A stretch of 64,000 bases of DNA from Olsenella sp. SW781 (GTDB taxonomy: Bacteria > Actinomycetota > Coriobacteriia > Coriobacteriales > Atopobiaceae): the NCBI RefSeq assembly GCF_012027725.1, contig NZ_SJOU01000007.1, forward strand, positions 1 to 64,000, written 5' to 3'. Both the position numbers and the translations under genes were made by a program. The notes under the pieces are model-generated. The model searched no databases, was not told where the DNA came from, and saw nothing but the letters and a program-made list of their open reading frames with translations. Positions 49,117 to 58,716 of this stretch are shown here, one piece after another; the stretch's first letter is position 1, and each line of letters opens with the position of its first letter.

Positions 49117-52100
49117 CACGCCTCACCTCCGTCGAGGGGCGTGGCCCCTCCCCCGCCGCCGAACTCGTAGCGGGCCACGAGGGGCTCGCCGGGGGCTGCC
49201 GGGTCGTCGCGCTCCACGCAGACGAAGGCGCACGTCACCCGCTCGAAGCCCTCGCGGAGCAGGACCCCCGCGTAGAACTCCGCCTGCATGGCATGACGCT
49301 CGCGAACCTCGTCGAGCGAGAGGCCGGCGTCGCCGGTCTTGTAGTCGACGACGAGCGCGCGGCGCCCCGCGGCGTCCGTGCAGAGAAGGTCGATGGCCCC
49401 CTCGAGGTGCTCGCCGTAGTCGGACTCCACCCGCTGGAAGAACGGGACCTCGGCGCGCGCGAGCGGCCACGAGAGCGCCTCGGCGCGGATCTTCGACCCC
49501 TCCCAGCGCGCGAGCGCCGCGCGCAGGCGCGCCGCGGCGCGCGGGGACAGGTTCCAGCGGCGGACCTGCGCGGTGACGCGGGCCTCGTCGGCGGCGCGAC
49601 CGGACTCGACCATGGCCTGGGCGAGCTCGTGGAAGGCGGAGCCCAGATTGGTCGCCCGGTCGGCATCCTCGGTCGAGGGGGCGCCCGCGGCCTCGGCCTC
49701 GCGCTCCTCGCGCGTGGGGAGGGCCCGGGGGGCGGCGTCGGCGTCGAGCAGGGCGTGCACGCTCGAGTAGCTGAAGACGCCCTCGCGGGCGCGCCAGGTC
49801 ACGGGAGCGCCGGGGCGCGCGGAGGCGTCCTGCTCGTAGAGGTCGAAGGCGCCCGCGCCCCCGGGTGCCGGGCCCACCGCGGCGTCGGTCCCCAGGCGGG
49901 CGAGCGCGGAGGGGTCGGCCGGCAGCTCCCCGTCGAAGCCGGGGAGCGTCCCGGCCGAGTCCGCGACGACGGGCGCGCCCGCGCCGCTCCCCTGGCGCTC
50001 GACCGTGACGCAGCGCAGGCGCGCCGGCGCGGAGCCGCCGTAGTCGACCTCCCGGACGCCCGGCTCGGGGTCCCAGTCGCCGCCCGAGAGGGCGCGGAGC
50101 GCGGAGGCGGCGAGCGCCGAGGAGACGCCCCCCTTGCCCGACGCCGCGGAGACGCCCACCACGAGCGCCTCGCGGGCGCGGGTGAGGGCCACGTAGAGGA
50201 GCCGCGCGCGCTCCTGCGCCTCGGCGGCGTCGTCCGCCGCGCGCAGGGCGAGGTAGCGGGCGGCGAGCGGCAGGCTCCGCGAGCGGTCCGCGCTCTCCTC
50301 GAGCTCCTCGGGGTCGACGTCCGCGAGCTTGGGCGCCTCGGCCGGGCGGAGCACGAAGACGCGCCCGCCCCCGGCCGCGGGCCCCGAGGCGACCTGCGCG
50401 TCCCCGCGCGGGTTGCCCCAGCACTCCGCCACGGCGCACACCCCGAACTCGAGGCCCTTCGAGGCGTGCACCGTCATGACGCGCACGGTGCCCTCGCCTG
50501 CGTCCCCCTCGCCGCCCGCGAGCGAGGCGGGCGGGACCTTGGACGCCGCGAGCCAGAGGTCGAACTCCGTCGCGGCGCGCGCCGCGCCGAGGCCAAGGTC
50601 GACGGTGAGGTCGCGCACGTAGCGCACCGCGGCCAGGACGTTGGCCGCGCGGGCGAGCCCCTCGGCCCCGCCCGCCTCGAGGCGGGCGAGCCAGCCCGAG
50701 TCGCGCACCACGTCGGCGACGACGTCGGCCACGGGCCGGCGGCGCACGTCGTCGAGCGCGCGGGCGAGGACCTCGTGGGCGCGCGCCAGGCGTCCCGAGG
50801 GCACCGCGTCGCGATAGAACTCCATGTCGGCGAGGCCCCGGTCGATCGTGCGCTTGGTGGGGGCGTCGAGCTTGACCTGGGCGCGCGTCCCCAGCTCGCA
50901 GAAGTCGTTGGCGTCGAGGCCGAACATCTCGCTCGCGAGCAGGGGGAAGAGGCCCGACTGGGTGTCCGCGGGGTTGGCGAGGGCGTGGAGCAGCGCCCGC
51001 ACCACCTTGACCTCGTCGGTGGAGGTGAACGTGGAGCCGCCCGTGACCACGCACTCCATCCCCCGCGCACGGATGGCGTCGATGTAGGCGTCCGCATGCG
51101 TGGTGACCCCGAGGAGCAGCGCCATGTCCCCGGGGCGCTCGCCCGCGTCGCGGTACCGCGCGAGGGCGTCGGCCACCTGGGCCGCCATCGCGACCGTCTG
51201 ATGGCGGGTCGCCCGACCGGCCCTGCCCTGTCCCGCGCAGACCTCGATGTCGATGCGCGGCAGGTCGCGGGCGCGATAGCGGTCCTCGCGCGCGGGGTTC
51301 GCGTCGAGGTGCATGAAGTCGGGCATGGCGCCCTGGCCCGCCGCGCCCCCGGTGCACACGCGCTCCACGAGCGCGAGCACGTCCGCGTGGCTGCGGTAGT
51401 TGGTGTCGAGCCTGACCACGTTCCTCTCGTCCACCTGGGCCCCGCGCCCGCGGAAGACGCCCACGTCCGCGCCGCGGAAGCGGTAGATCGACTGCTGGGC
51501 GTCGCCCACCGTGCAGAGGTGGCGGGCGTCGCTGCCCGAGAGGAGGCCGATGAGCTCGAGCTGCATCTCGTCGGTGTCCTGGAACTCGTCGACCATCACG
51601 AGCCTGAAGCGCCCCGCGTACGCGCGGCGCACCTCCTCGTGGTCGCGCACGGCGAGAAGGGCGAGGCGCACGAGGTCGTCGTTGTCCAGGCAGGCCTGGT
51701 CGAGCTTGAGCTCGTCATAGCGGGCGCGGACCCTGCGGGCGAGCTCGAGCAGTCCGCCTGCGAGCGGGGCCACCCGCGCGAACTCGACCTCGGCCCGGGC
51801 GAGGGCGAGCGCGGACTTTGCCGCGGCGACCTCGGCCTTGATCGCGCCGCGCGCCTGCGGCAGGGAGACCTCGGAGAGCGCGGCGGATACGGCCTCCGGG
51901 GTGAGCTCCGCGGGGGACGCCCCCTCCAGGCGGCGCAGCGCCTCGAGGGAGGGCCCCACCTTCGCGGCTGCCGCGGCGGTGAGCCGGAGGGCGCCGAGCT
52001 CCTCGACGCGCATGGCCAGCTCGCGGACCGCGTCGGCGACCGCGCCGGGGTCGCAGGGCGCCGGCGCGAGGTCGTCGAGCCCGCCCGGGAGCGACCCGCC

Positions 52101-52676
52101 CTCCCGCACGAGGCGCTCGACGAGGCCCATCGCCCCGGTGTAGCCGCTCTGGGGCGCGTAGGTCCCGAGCTCGAACTCGGCGAAGACAGGCGCGAGGGCG
52201 GCCTCGGAGCGCGCGGCGCGCATGACGTCGTCCATGGCGCGGTCGAAGAGCGCCGCCTGGCGGGAGTCCGCGATGACCGAGAAGGACGGGTCGAGCCCGA
52301 GGTCGAGCGCATGGCGGGAGAGGATCCGCCGGCACATGCCGTGGATCGTGGATATCCAGGCCTCGTCCACCGCGAGCGCCGCCTCCCCCATGCCCGCGCG
52401 GCGCAGCGTGGAGCGCACGCGCTCCTTGATCTCGCGCGCGGCGGCCTCGGTGAAGGTGATCACGAGCACCTGGTCGAGCCCGTCGAGGAAGGGGGCTCCC
52501 CCCGCGCCCGAGCCCGGCGAAAGCGCCCAGGCGACGCGCTGCGTGAGGGTGAAGGTCTTGCCCGAGCCCGCGCCCGCCTCGACGAAGAGCGGCTCGTCCA
52601 GGGTCTCGGCGATCTTGCGCTGGCGGTCGTTCAGGCAGGAGAGGTCGATCGTCGGCGTCAGGTCCTTCTCGCTCAC
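49116..52676 (-). CDS. addA: ATP-dependent helicase/nuclease subunit A (AddA-like)
   Basis: 1186 residues. A UvrD-type helicase with Walker A VEAGAGSGKTFTL near the N-terminus, motif II VDEFQDTDEMQ, GDAQQSIYRFRGAD and VMTVHASKGLEF. The C-terminal PD-(D/E)xK nuclease shows LEGAIDLL and ALVVDYKTGDAG (catalytic Asp and Lys). With AddB it processes double-strand breaks for RecA. The GTG at 52676 overlaps the preceding gene's stop, with GAGAGGAGG upstream. The same frame stays open far upstream through addB, but that stretch is a high-GC artefact. The nuclease and helicase motifs look intact. Confidence 0.93.
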   Translation of the reverse strand: MSEKDLTPTIDLSCLNDRQRKIAETLDEPLFVEAGAGSGKTFTLTQRVAWALSPGSGAGGAPFLDGLDQVLVITFTEAAAREIKERVRSTLRRAGMGEAALAVDEAWISTIHGMCRRILSRHALDLGLDPSFSVIADSRQAALFDRAMDDVMRAARSEAALAPVFAEFELGTYAPQSGYTGAMGLVERLVREGGSLPGGLDDLAPAPCDPGAVADAVRELAMRVEELGALRLTAAAAAKVGPSLEALRRLEGASPAELTPEAVSAALSEVSLPQARGAIKAEVAAAKSALALARAEVEFARVAPLAGGLLELARRVRARYDELKLDQACLDNDDLVRLALLAVRDHEEVRRAYAGRFRLVMVDEFQDTDEMQLELIGLLSGSDARHLCTVGDAQQSIYRFRGADVGVFRGRGAQVDERNVVRLDTNYRSHADVLALVERVCTGGAAGQGAMPDFMHLDANPAREDRYRARDLPRIDIEVCAGQGRAGRATRHQTVAMAAQVADALARYRDAGERPGDMALLLGVTTHADAYIDAIRARGMECVVTGGSTFTSTDEVKVVRALLHALANPADTQSGLFPLLASEMFGLDANDFCELGTRAQVKLDAPTKRTIDRGLADMEFYRDAVPSGRLARAHEVLARALDDVRRRPVADVVADVVRDSGWLARLEAGGAEGLARAANVLAAVRYVRDLTVDLGLGAARAATEFDLWLAASKVPPASLAGGEGDAGEGTVRVMTVHASKGLEFGVCAVAECWGNPRGDAQVASGPAAGGGRVFVLRPAEAPKLADVDPEELEESADRSRSLPLAARYLALRAADDAAEAQERARLLYVALTRAREALVVGVSAASGKGGVSSALAASALRALSGGDWDPEPGVREVDYGGSAPARLRCVTVERQGSGAGAPVVADSAGTLPGFDGELPADPSALARLGTDAAVGPAPGGAGAFDLYEQDASARPGAPVTWRAREGVFSYSSVHALLDADAAPRALPTREEREAEAAGAPSTEDADRATNLGSAFHELAQAMVESGRAADEARVTAQVRRWNLSPRAAARLRAALARWEGSKIRAEALSWPLARAEVPFFQRVESDYGEHLEGAIDLLCTDAAGRRALVVDYKTGDAGLSLDEVRERHAMQAEFYAGVLLREGFERVTCAFVCVERDDPAAPGEPLVARYEFGGGGGATPLDGGEA

Positions 52677-55600
52677 TTCCCGAGCCTCCTCTCGCAGTTG
52701 AGCACCGGGCAGAAGAGGCACGCGTCCGCATCGACCGGCGCGGCCTCGATGTCCCCCGCGAGCATGCGGGAGATCGCGGCCGCGACGGCCTCCTCGCAGG
52801 AGTCGAGCAGGGCCTCCATGCCGCCCTCTCCCGCCCGGCCGAATCCCTCCGCCCGCGGGACGCAGACCCGCTCGAGGCGCGAGGCCGACGGCGCACGGCC
52901 CCCGAAGACGTTGTCCGCGATGTTCTCGTCCACGGCGCCGGCGAGCGCGTGGCCCCCCTTGGTGCAGAGGTAGACCGCGGCGCGCACGGTGAGGCCGGGG
53001 AAGGCACGGCGCACCACCTGGCCGTAGATGAGCGACTGCACGCGCCGGGGGAGCGCGGGCGCGCCGGGCGCGGGGCCGCCCTTGGGGAAGACGTCGTACT
53101 CCCGCGCGAAGCCCACGTCGGACTTGTGCTTGTAGTCGATCACCACCGCCTGGCCGTGGGCGTCCACGTCCACGCGGTCGATCGTGCCGGTGAGGCGCAC
53201 CCCGGCGTACTCCACCTCCGTACCGCCGCGGCCGAACCCCCACTCGAAGAGGCGCGGCTCGAAGCCCTCGAGGAGGCCCGCCTCGTAGTCGAGCAGCGAC
53301 GCGAGGTCGCGCCTGAGGCCTCGCAGCTGCCCGGCCTGCTGCGCGCTGTGGGCGACGAGCGCCTGCGGCAGCGGGCGGGGCCGCTTGCGCCCCATGAGCT
53401 GGTACTGGTGGGAGAGGTGCGCGTCGAACTCCTCCTCGAGGACGGCGCGGGCGCGCTCGAGCTCCTCGGGCGAGCGCGGGGCCGACCCGGGGACGCGCTC
53501 GGCGGGCGCCCCCTGCGCGAGGGAGACGAGCTCCTCGACGCGCGCGCGGTACTCGTCCGACTGCGTCGCGTCCGGGGACGCCGCGCGCAGGTCCTCGAGC
53601 ACGTGCGCGCCCATCTGGCGCTCGAGCGCCCGGGCGAGCAGGTCGCGGTGGGTGACCTCGAGGACGCGGTGCGCGAAGGTGCCCATCTCGGCCCCGGTGA
53701 AGCCGGCGTCGGCGTCGCGCAGGCGGAGGCGCCGCAGGCTGAACCACTTGTAGGGGCACTCGAGGTAGGTCTCTATCTGGGAGGCGGAGAGGAGCGGGCG
53801 TCTCGGAGCCGACGCGGGCGGGGGCGCGGCCGGTCGTCGCGGCGTTCTCCCCCACGGGCGTCTCAGACCCCGAGGCCACAGACGACGCGCCCAGGGCGGC
53901 GCGCAGGTCCTCCGCGCCCGCGTCCGCCGCCAGGCCGTAGCACGCGAGGAGCTCGGTCAGCATGACGGACGGGTACGCGGGGCGCCCGTCGGCGCCGAAG
54001 AGCGGCCGCTCGAGCACCACGCGGCGGCGCGCGGCGCGCAGGGTCGCGAGGAAGGCGTCGCGGGCGGCGCGCAGGGCGTCCGAGCGCCGCTCGACGCGAT
54101 AGGCCTCGAGCAGCGCCGAGGCGACGTCGTCGGCGACGGGTATCGCGGACTCCGTGGAGGTCTGGCCGAGAAGGACCAGCGCGTCGACGGAGCCGGGCGC
54201 GAGCGACGCCGCGGCGGACGGGGACATGACCCGAGCCACGCAGGACGCGCCTGGGACCGCCCGCTCGAGGCGCATCGTGGCGGGCTGGGCCTCGAGCGCG
54301 GCCTCGGCGACGGAGACGAGCTCCGCGAGGGGGACGGCGCCCGGCTCCGCGGGGTCGGCGGTGAGCCCGAGCTCCTTCAGGCACTTGGCGGCGCCCAGGA
54401 CGGCCGAGAGCACGGACGACGCCTCGGGGGCCAGAGGCGAGGCGTCGTCCGCCCCCTGCACGTACGACGAGAGGAGCTTGGACGCCGCGGAGCCGAGCCT
54501 GCCGCGCGTGAGCTCGCGCGTGGCGGCGGCGACCTGCGGCGAGACGTCCCGCTCGGACGAGAGCTGGTCGAGCAGCGCGGCGGGCGCGAGCAGGCGGTTG
54601 GAGCGCCAGGAGGCGTCGAGCGCGCGGGCGCGGGAGGCGTCGACGTGGGAGACCTCCGAGAGGAGGAAGTCCGAGAGCTCGCGCGGCGGCCACCAGGACA
54701 TGTCGGCGAGCGCCACGCGCACGCCGCCCTCGACCGGCGTGGGCGCGGGCCAGGAGGCGGCGAGCTCGGACAGGCGCGCGACCGAGCGGACGAGCTCGAG
54801 GTAGGCGCGGCCGCACTCGGTCCTGGTAACGGGGACGGAGAGCTGCGCCCGCACCGAGACGCCCCGGGCGCAGAGGCGGCCCGAGAGGTCGCGCCACGCG
54901 GCGGCGGGGTCGGGCGCCACGACGGCCACCTCGGACGTGCCCTCCCGCGCGAGGCGCCCGACCTCGCGGGCCACGAGCTCGGCGCGCGCCGACGGGCCGG
55001 CGGGCAGCAGCACGCGCACGGCGCCCCCCGGCCGGCACGGGCCCGCGTCGGCCCGGAAGAGCGAGGCGAGAAGGGCGTCGAGCTCCCCCTCGCGCGCGAC
55101 CGGCCCGGCCATGGCCGTCGCGCGGGACTCGGAGACGTCGGCGCCGCGCTCCCCCGCGAGGCGGGCGAGCTCGGCCGCGAGCGCCTCGCGCCCGGCGAGC
55201 GCCGGGCTGGCGGCCTCCAGGGACACGAGCGTCACCGCCCCTCGCGCCGCGAGCCCGGCGACAAGCTCGCGCGCGGCGCGGGGCATCTCGGAGAACCCGG
55301 CGACGACCACCGGGGGCACCGCCGCCCCCGCGTCATGGAGCAGGTCGGCGAGGCCCGCCATGACCTCGCACTCCTCGACGAGGCCCGCGGCGGCGAGCTC
55401 CGCCCGGTAGGCTCCGAGCAGGCCCACGAGCGCGCGCTCCGCCGCGCTCGCCCCCTCGGCGGCATCGGCGTCGAGCATCCAGGGAAGGCCGCGCCGAGCG
55501 AGGCGTGCGAGGAGCGCGGAGGTGCCCGGGGACGGACGCGGGGAGCCGCCCGGCAGATCGGCCGCGCGAGCGAGGACGCGCGAGCAGAGGACCTCGCGCG

Positions 55601-55853
55601 AGACGGCGTCGACGACGCGGCGACCGTCCCCCCAGACCTCCCAGCGCTCCTGGGCCCAGGCGGAGGGGGTGGTGACGGTGACGCCGAGAGCGAGCCCGCG
55701 CCCCGCGAGCGAGCGCTGCGCGTCGAGCGCCTGGGCGAAGCTCGGGACGAGCAGCGCCGCGCGCCCGCGCTCCGCGAGCGCCCCTCTCAGCGCCCTCTCG
55801 ACGGCGGCGCCGACGAGGGCCTCCTCGGTTGTTCTCACGACATGCAGCGACAT
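52673..55853 (-). pseudogene. addB: AddB-like helicase/nuclease subunit, split by an apparent frameshift
   Basis: Two parts in different frames make one AddB-type protein of about 1060 residues. The N-terminal part (from ATG 55853, GAGGATCGC upstream) is an inactive-helicase-like region of about 685 residues ending near GSETP. The C-terminal part resumes with LLSASQIETYLECPYKWF and MGTFAHRVLE, then the nuclease core VVIDYKHK and the Fe-S cysteines CLFCPVLNC plus the earlier Cys of YLECPY. Removing one base in the GGG at 53796-53798 (CCC in the coding sense) joins the frames as ETPLLSASQ. Either a real mutation, a sequencing error or, less likely, programmed frameshifting. Nothing else looks damaged. 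Confidence 0.82.
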
Positions 55854-55920
55854 GCGATCCTCACGACGCGACGGTTCTTCTCGCCTGAAATCGTACCGCA
55901 GGGCGTGGACGGAAAAGCGG

Positions 55921-56226
55921 TCACGCACCGTCGCCGATGCGGGCGAGGACCATCCGGTAGCCGCCCGCGGGGCCGTTGAGGCACTTGGAGACGCGCGAGA
56001 CCGTCGTCGACGAGGCGCCGGTCGCATGCGAGACGTCGACATAGGAGGCGCCGGCTGAGAGCATCGACGCGACCTCGAGCCGCTGGGAGAGGTCGTCTAT
56101 CTCGCGCGCGGTGCAGAGGTCCGCGAGAAACGCGCGCGCCTCCTCGGGCGTCGAAAGCGAGCAGAGCGCGGAGAGGAGCCGCGCCACCTCGTTCTTCTCG
56201 ACGTTCCCTGCGCCCCGCTCGGCCAT
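55921..56226 (-). CDS. TrpR-like/YerC-type DNA-binding protein
   Basis: 101 residues, the YerC/YecD family of Trp-repressor-fold proteins. REIDDLSQRLEVASMLSAG and SYVDVSHATGASSTTVSRV are the helix-turn-helix region, followed by KCLNGPAGGYR, the family tail. It binds DNA; targets in this lineage are unknown. The ATG at 56226 follows AGGGGAGCGGG. It lies 67 nt upstream of addB on the same strand, so they could share a transcript. Confidence 0.9.
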   Translation of the reverse strand: MAERGAGNVEKNEVARLLSALCSLSTPEEARAFLADLCTAREIDDLSQRLEVASMLSAGASYVDVSHATGASSTTVSRVSKCLNGPAGGYRMVLARIGDGA

Positions 56227-56311
56227 CCCGCTCCCCTCTCGTCCGCGTCCGGGAATACTTTAGCGTAATAAAGCAATCTGGCAAGTGGAATCTCGGGGTC
56301 GCCCCCTCTCG

Positions 56312-56438
56312 CGTTTGCTCGTGCAAACGTCACGGGCTCAGAGGGGCCCGAAGCGAGAAGAACCTGCATTTTTGCAGATCAAAGCCTATGTTTGCTTTTC
56401 GGGCGGCCTCCATCTCACCCGAGTTTGCTCGTGCAAAC
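56312..56438. repeat. Pair of short palindromes GTTTGC-TCGT-GCAAAC
   Basis: CGTTTGCTCGTGCAAACG at 56312-56329 and GTTTGCTCGTGCAAAC at 56423-56438 are the same 16-bp palindrome, 111 nt apart. Between them the sequence is AT-richer, with GCATTTTTGC and TTTGCTTTT, and a CGAGAAGAAC motif copy. They lie upstream of the YerC-like gene and downstream of efp; operators or REP copies are both possible. Confidence 0.55.
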
Positions 56439-56456
56439 GCGGGAGGACGGCGCATG

Positions 56457-56489
56457 AAAAAACGGCCGGCGCCCTGAGGCGTCGGCCGT
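56457..56489 (-). terminator. Intrinsic terminator of efp
   Basis: In the minus-strand sense ACGGCCGACGCC, loop TCAG, GGCGCCGGCCGT (one mismatch) is followed by TTTTTT, a textbook rho-independent terminator 24 nt after the efp stop. Confidence 0.85.
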
Positions 56490-56512
56490 CGCGGTCACGC
56501 TGCGACAGACGG

Positions 56513-57076
56513 CTACACGCGGCTCACGAACTTGCCGGTGCGGGTGTCCACCTTGATGCGCTCGCCCTGGTTGAGGTACATCGGGACCTGAATCACGGCG
56601 CCGGTCTCGATGGTGGCGGGCTTGGTGCCGCCCTGGACGGTGTCGCCCTTGAAGCCGGGGTCGGTCTCGGTGATCTCGGCCTCGATGAACATCGGGGGCT
56701 CAACGCCGAGAAGCTCGGTGTCGGCGTAGAGGAGCTGGGCGTTGTCGTTCTCCTTGAACCACTTGGCGTTGTCGCCGATGAAGTCGGTGGGCAGCTCGAC
56801 CTGCTCGTAGGTCTCGTTGTCCATGAAGTAGTAGGTGTCGCCGTCGTTGTAGAGGTACTGCATCTCCTTGGTGATGAGCTGCACGTTCTCGAACTTGGTG
56901 CCGGCGTTGCAGGTCTGGTCGATCACGCGGCCGCTCTTGAGGTCGCGGATCTTGTAGCGGACGAAGGCGCCGCCCTTGCCGGGCTTGACGTGCTGGAACT
57001 CGACGATCGTGTAGTACTTGTCGTTGATCTTGAGGCCCATGCCGTTCTTGAAGTCTGCGGTGCTGATGGTTGCCAC
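56513..57076 (-). CDS. efp: Translation elongation factor P
   Basis: 187 residues, the full EF-P length, relieving ribosome stalling at polyproline. The three beta-barrel domains are present. The modified or tip lysine is Lys34 in KPGKGGAFVR, and the C-terminus TGKFVSRV is typical. The GTG at 57076 gives the usual MATIS start; GGGAAAAGAG precedes it. The gene sits where actinobacterial aroK-aroB-pepP clusters normally place it, but here a PTS operon intervenes. Confidence 0.95.
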   Translation of the reverse strand: MATISTADFKNGMGLKINDKYYTIVEFQHVKPGKGGAFVRYKIRDLKSGRVIDQTCNAGTKFENVQLITKEMQYLYNDGDTYYFMDNETYEQVELPTDFIGDNAKWFKENDNAQLLYADTELLGVEPPMFIEAEITETDPGFKGDTVQGGTKPATIETGAVIQVPMYLNQGERIKVDTRTGKFVSRV

Positions 57077-57176
57077 GTGTGCTCTTTTCCCTCTATGCCC
57101 CTGCGGGGCGCGTACATACGGCACTGTATTCTATCACGCGCGCGGCGCGGCCATCAAAATGCCACCGGCGTCAGGC

Positions 57177-57265
57177 GTGCGCCACTGTGCCACTGGCGTC
57201 AGGTTTGTTTGGCACGCACATGGGGCGTGCCAAACAAACCTGACGCCAGTGGCACAGTGGCGCAC
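57177..57265. repeat. Perfect 41-bp inverted repeat
   Basis: 57177-57217 is the exact reverse complement of 57225-57265 with a 7-nt loop (ACATGGG). The arm contains CCACTGTGCCACTGGCGTC and AGGTTTGTTTGGCACGC. It ends 1 nt before the DUF956-type gene's stop codon and separates the PTS operon from efp. A diverged half copy is at 19454-19482 and a further fragment (CCACCGGCGTCAGGC) at about 57162. Confidence 0.93.
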
Positions 57266-57266
57266 C

Positions 57267-57653
57267 TCAGCCGCGGCGGGTGATGCGACGCCAGAGGCCG
57301 CGCACGCCCGCCGAGACGACGTCGAAGAAGTTGAGCGAGCGCACGACCTTCTCGTTGCCCACGTGGTCGCGGATGGCGCGCAGCGTGGCGTGGTTGTTGC
57401 GCGTGGAGAACGCGTAGTGGCCGTTCTGCTTGGTGAAGATCGCGAAGCGCGGGATGAGCCGGCCGCCGAACATCACCGAGGCGGCCACGTGGTCGATCTG
57501 GTCCCAGGGGATCTGGATGTAGTCCTCGACGTTCTTCTCGTTGTAGTACTCGAACGCGCGGTCCCCCACCATGACGTTGCCATAGGAGGAGAGACCCGAG
57601 AAGGACGACGCGGGCGTCGTGAGCTCGACCTTGGTGTTCTGAGACTGGGCCAT
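57267..57653 (-). CDS. DUF956-type mannose-PTS accessory protein (ManO-like)
   Basis: 128 residues matching DUF956, the family regularly encoded after mannose-type PTS genes (ManO in lactic acid bacteria). The conserved look includes YGNVMVGDRAFEYYN, IPWDQIDHVAASVMFGG and FAIFTKQNGHYAFSTRN. Its biochemical role is unsettled; regulation of the PTS has been proposed. It follows manZ after a hairpin, on the same strand, with GAGAGGAGC before the ATG. Confidence 0.9.
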   Translation of the reverse strand: MAQSQNTKVELTTPASSFSGLSSYGNVMVGDRAFEYYNEKNVEDYIQIPWDQIDHVAASVMFGGRLIPRFAIFTKQNGHYAFSTRNNHATLRAIRDHVGNEKVVRSLNFFDVVSAGVRGLWRRITRRG

Positions 57654-57682
57654 CGTGGAAGCTCCTCTCGGTGGTACAAGAG

Positions 57683-57735
57683 CGGGGCCGCGCCCCGGAA
57701 GGTCATTGTGACACTTCCTGCGGGACGCGGCCCCG
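57683..57735 (-). terminator. Hairpin between manZ and the DUF956-type gene
   Basis: CGGGGCCGCG (57683-57692) pairs with CGCGGCCCCG (57726-57735), and an inner CCGGAAG/CTTCCTGCGG pairing extends it. It may attenuate or process the man transcript before the DUF956-type gene. Confidence 0.6.
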
Positions 57736-57759
57736 AGAAGTCGGGCCTGGGCCTGAGGC

Positions 57760-58698
57760 TTAGAGCAGGCCGATGAGGTGACCCACGATGCCGATGGCGA
57801 ACATGCCGATGATGATGGCGATCGGGGAGACCTTCTTCTTGAGGAGCCAGCAGCACAGCAGCGTCACGCCCACGGCGGCGAGGCCGGGGATGAGGCTGTC
57901 GAGGTTGGCCTGGAGCGTGGTGACCTTCTCGACCTCGAGGCCGGTGGCGCCGAGCGAGCTGAAGCTGCTCAGGGCGTCGTGAATGGCCTGGGCAACGCCC
58001 GAGGAGTCGGCCGTGGCCTGGATGGCCGTCCAGTCGATGTAGGCGCCCTCGGACTGCGTGACGGTGGAGACCGTCGGCGCGAAGGAGATGGACACCCAGC
58101 GCTGGACGAGGCCGCCGATGACGAACATGCCGAGGATGGAGGCGCCCTCGGTGATCTTGCCCATCAGGCCGCCGGAGAGGTCCTTGGTGATGGAGGTGCC
58201 GAGCTGGTAGCCGAACTCCTGGGTGTACCACATGAACGCCAGGCGCATGATGTTCCACACCACGAAGAAGAGGATCGGGCCGAGGATGGAGCCGCCCATC
58301 GCGAGCGAGGCGCCGAGGGCGCCGAGCAGCGGGCGGGCGGTAAACCAGAAGACGGGGTCGCCGACGCCGGCGAGCGGGCCCATCATGCCGACCTTCACGC
58401 CCTGGATGGCGGTGTCGTCGACGGGCGCGCCGTTGGCGCGGTCCTCCTCGAGGGCGAGCGTGACGCCGATGACGGGGGACGACACGTACGGGTGCGTGTT
58501 GTAGAACTCCATGTGGCGCTTGAGCGCCGCGACCTGGTCATCCTTGTTGGTGTAGAGCTTCTTGATGGCCGGGATCATGGAGTAGCACCAGCCGCCGTTC
58601 TGCATGCGCTCGTAGTTCCAGGAGCCCTGGAGGAACTGGTGGCGCCACCAGACGGAGATGCGGTCCTTCTGGGACAGCTTGATCTTGTTCTCTGCCAT
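57760..58698 (-). CDS. manZ: PTS mannose/fructose/sorbose family EIID
   Basis: 312 residues. A soluble N-terminus (RISVWWRHQFLQGSWNYERMQNGGWCYSMIPAIKKLY) is the family signature, followed by the membrane part (GVKVGMMGPLAGVGDPVFWFTARPL and several helices). With EIIC it forms the sugar channel. The ATG at 58698 follows GAAGGGAGGAGAGTACAC. Third gene of manXYZ. Confidence 0.95.
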   Translation of the reverse strand: MAENKIKLSQKDRISVWWRHQFLQGSWNYERMQNGGWCYSMIPAIKKLYTNKDDQVAALKRHMEFYNTHPYVSSPVIGVTLALEEDRANGAPVDDTAIQGVKVGMMGPLAGVGDPVFWFTARPLLGALGASLAMGGSILGPILFFVVWNIMRLAFMWYTQEFGYQLGTSITKDLSGGLMGKITEGASILGMFVIGGLVQRWVSISFAPTVSTVTQSEGAYIDWTAIQATADSSGVAQAIHDALSSFSSLGATGLEVEKVTTLQANLDSLIPGLAAVGVTLLCCWLLKKKVSPIAIIIGMFAIGIVGHLIGLL

Positions 58699-58716
58699 GT
58701 GTACTCTCCTCCCTTC

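Noticed and set aside
53796-53869. Frameshift in addB caused by duplication of the GGGCGTCTC segment
   Set aside because: The two GGGCGTCTC copies (53796 and 53856) are 60 nt apart, a multiple of three, so that duplication would not shift the frame.
49116-56042. A single uninterrupted minus-strand reading frame of about 6.9 kb
   Set aside because: It joins the true addB N-terminus, an Arg/Pro/Ala-rich out-of-frame stretch over the addB nuclease region, and addA. The real AddB nuclease motifs are in another frame, so this is a high-GC artefact plus a frameshift, not a giant fusion protein.
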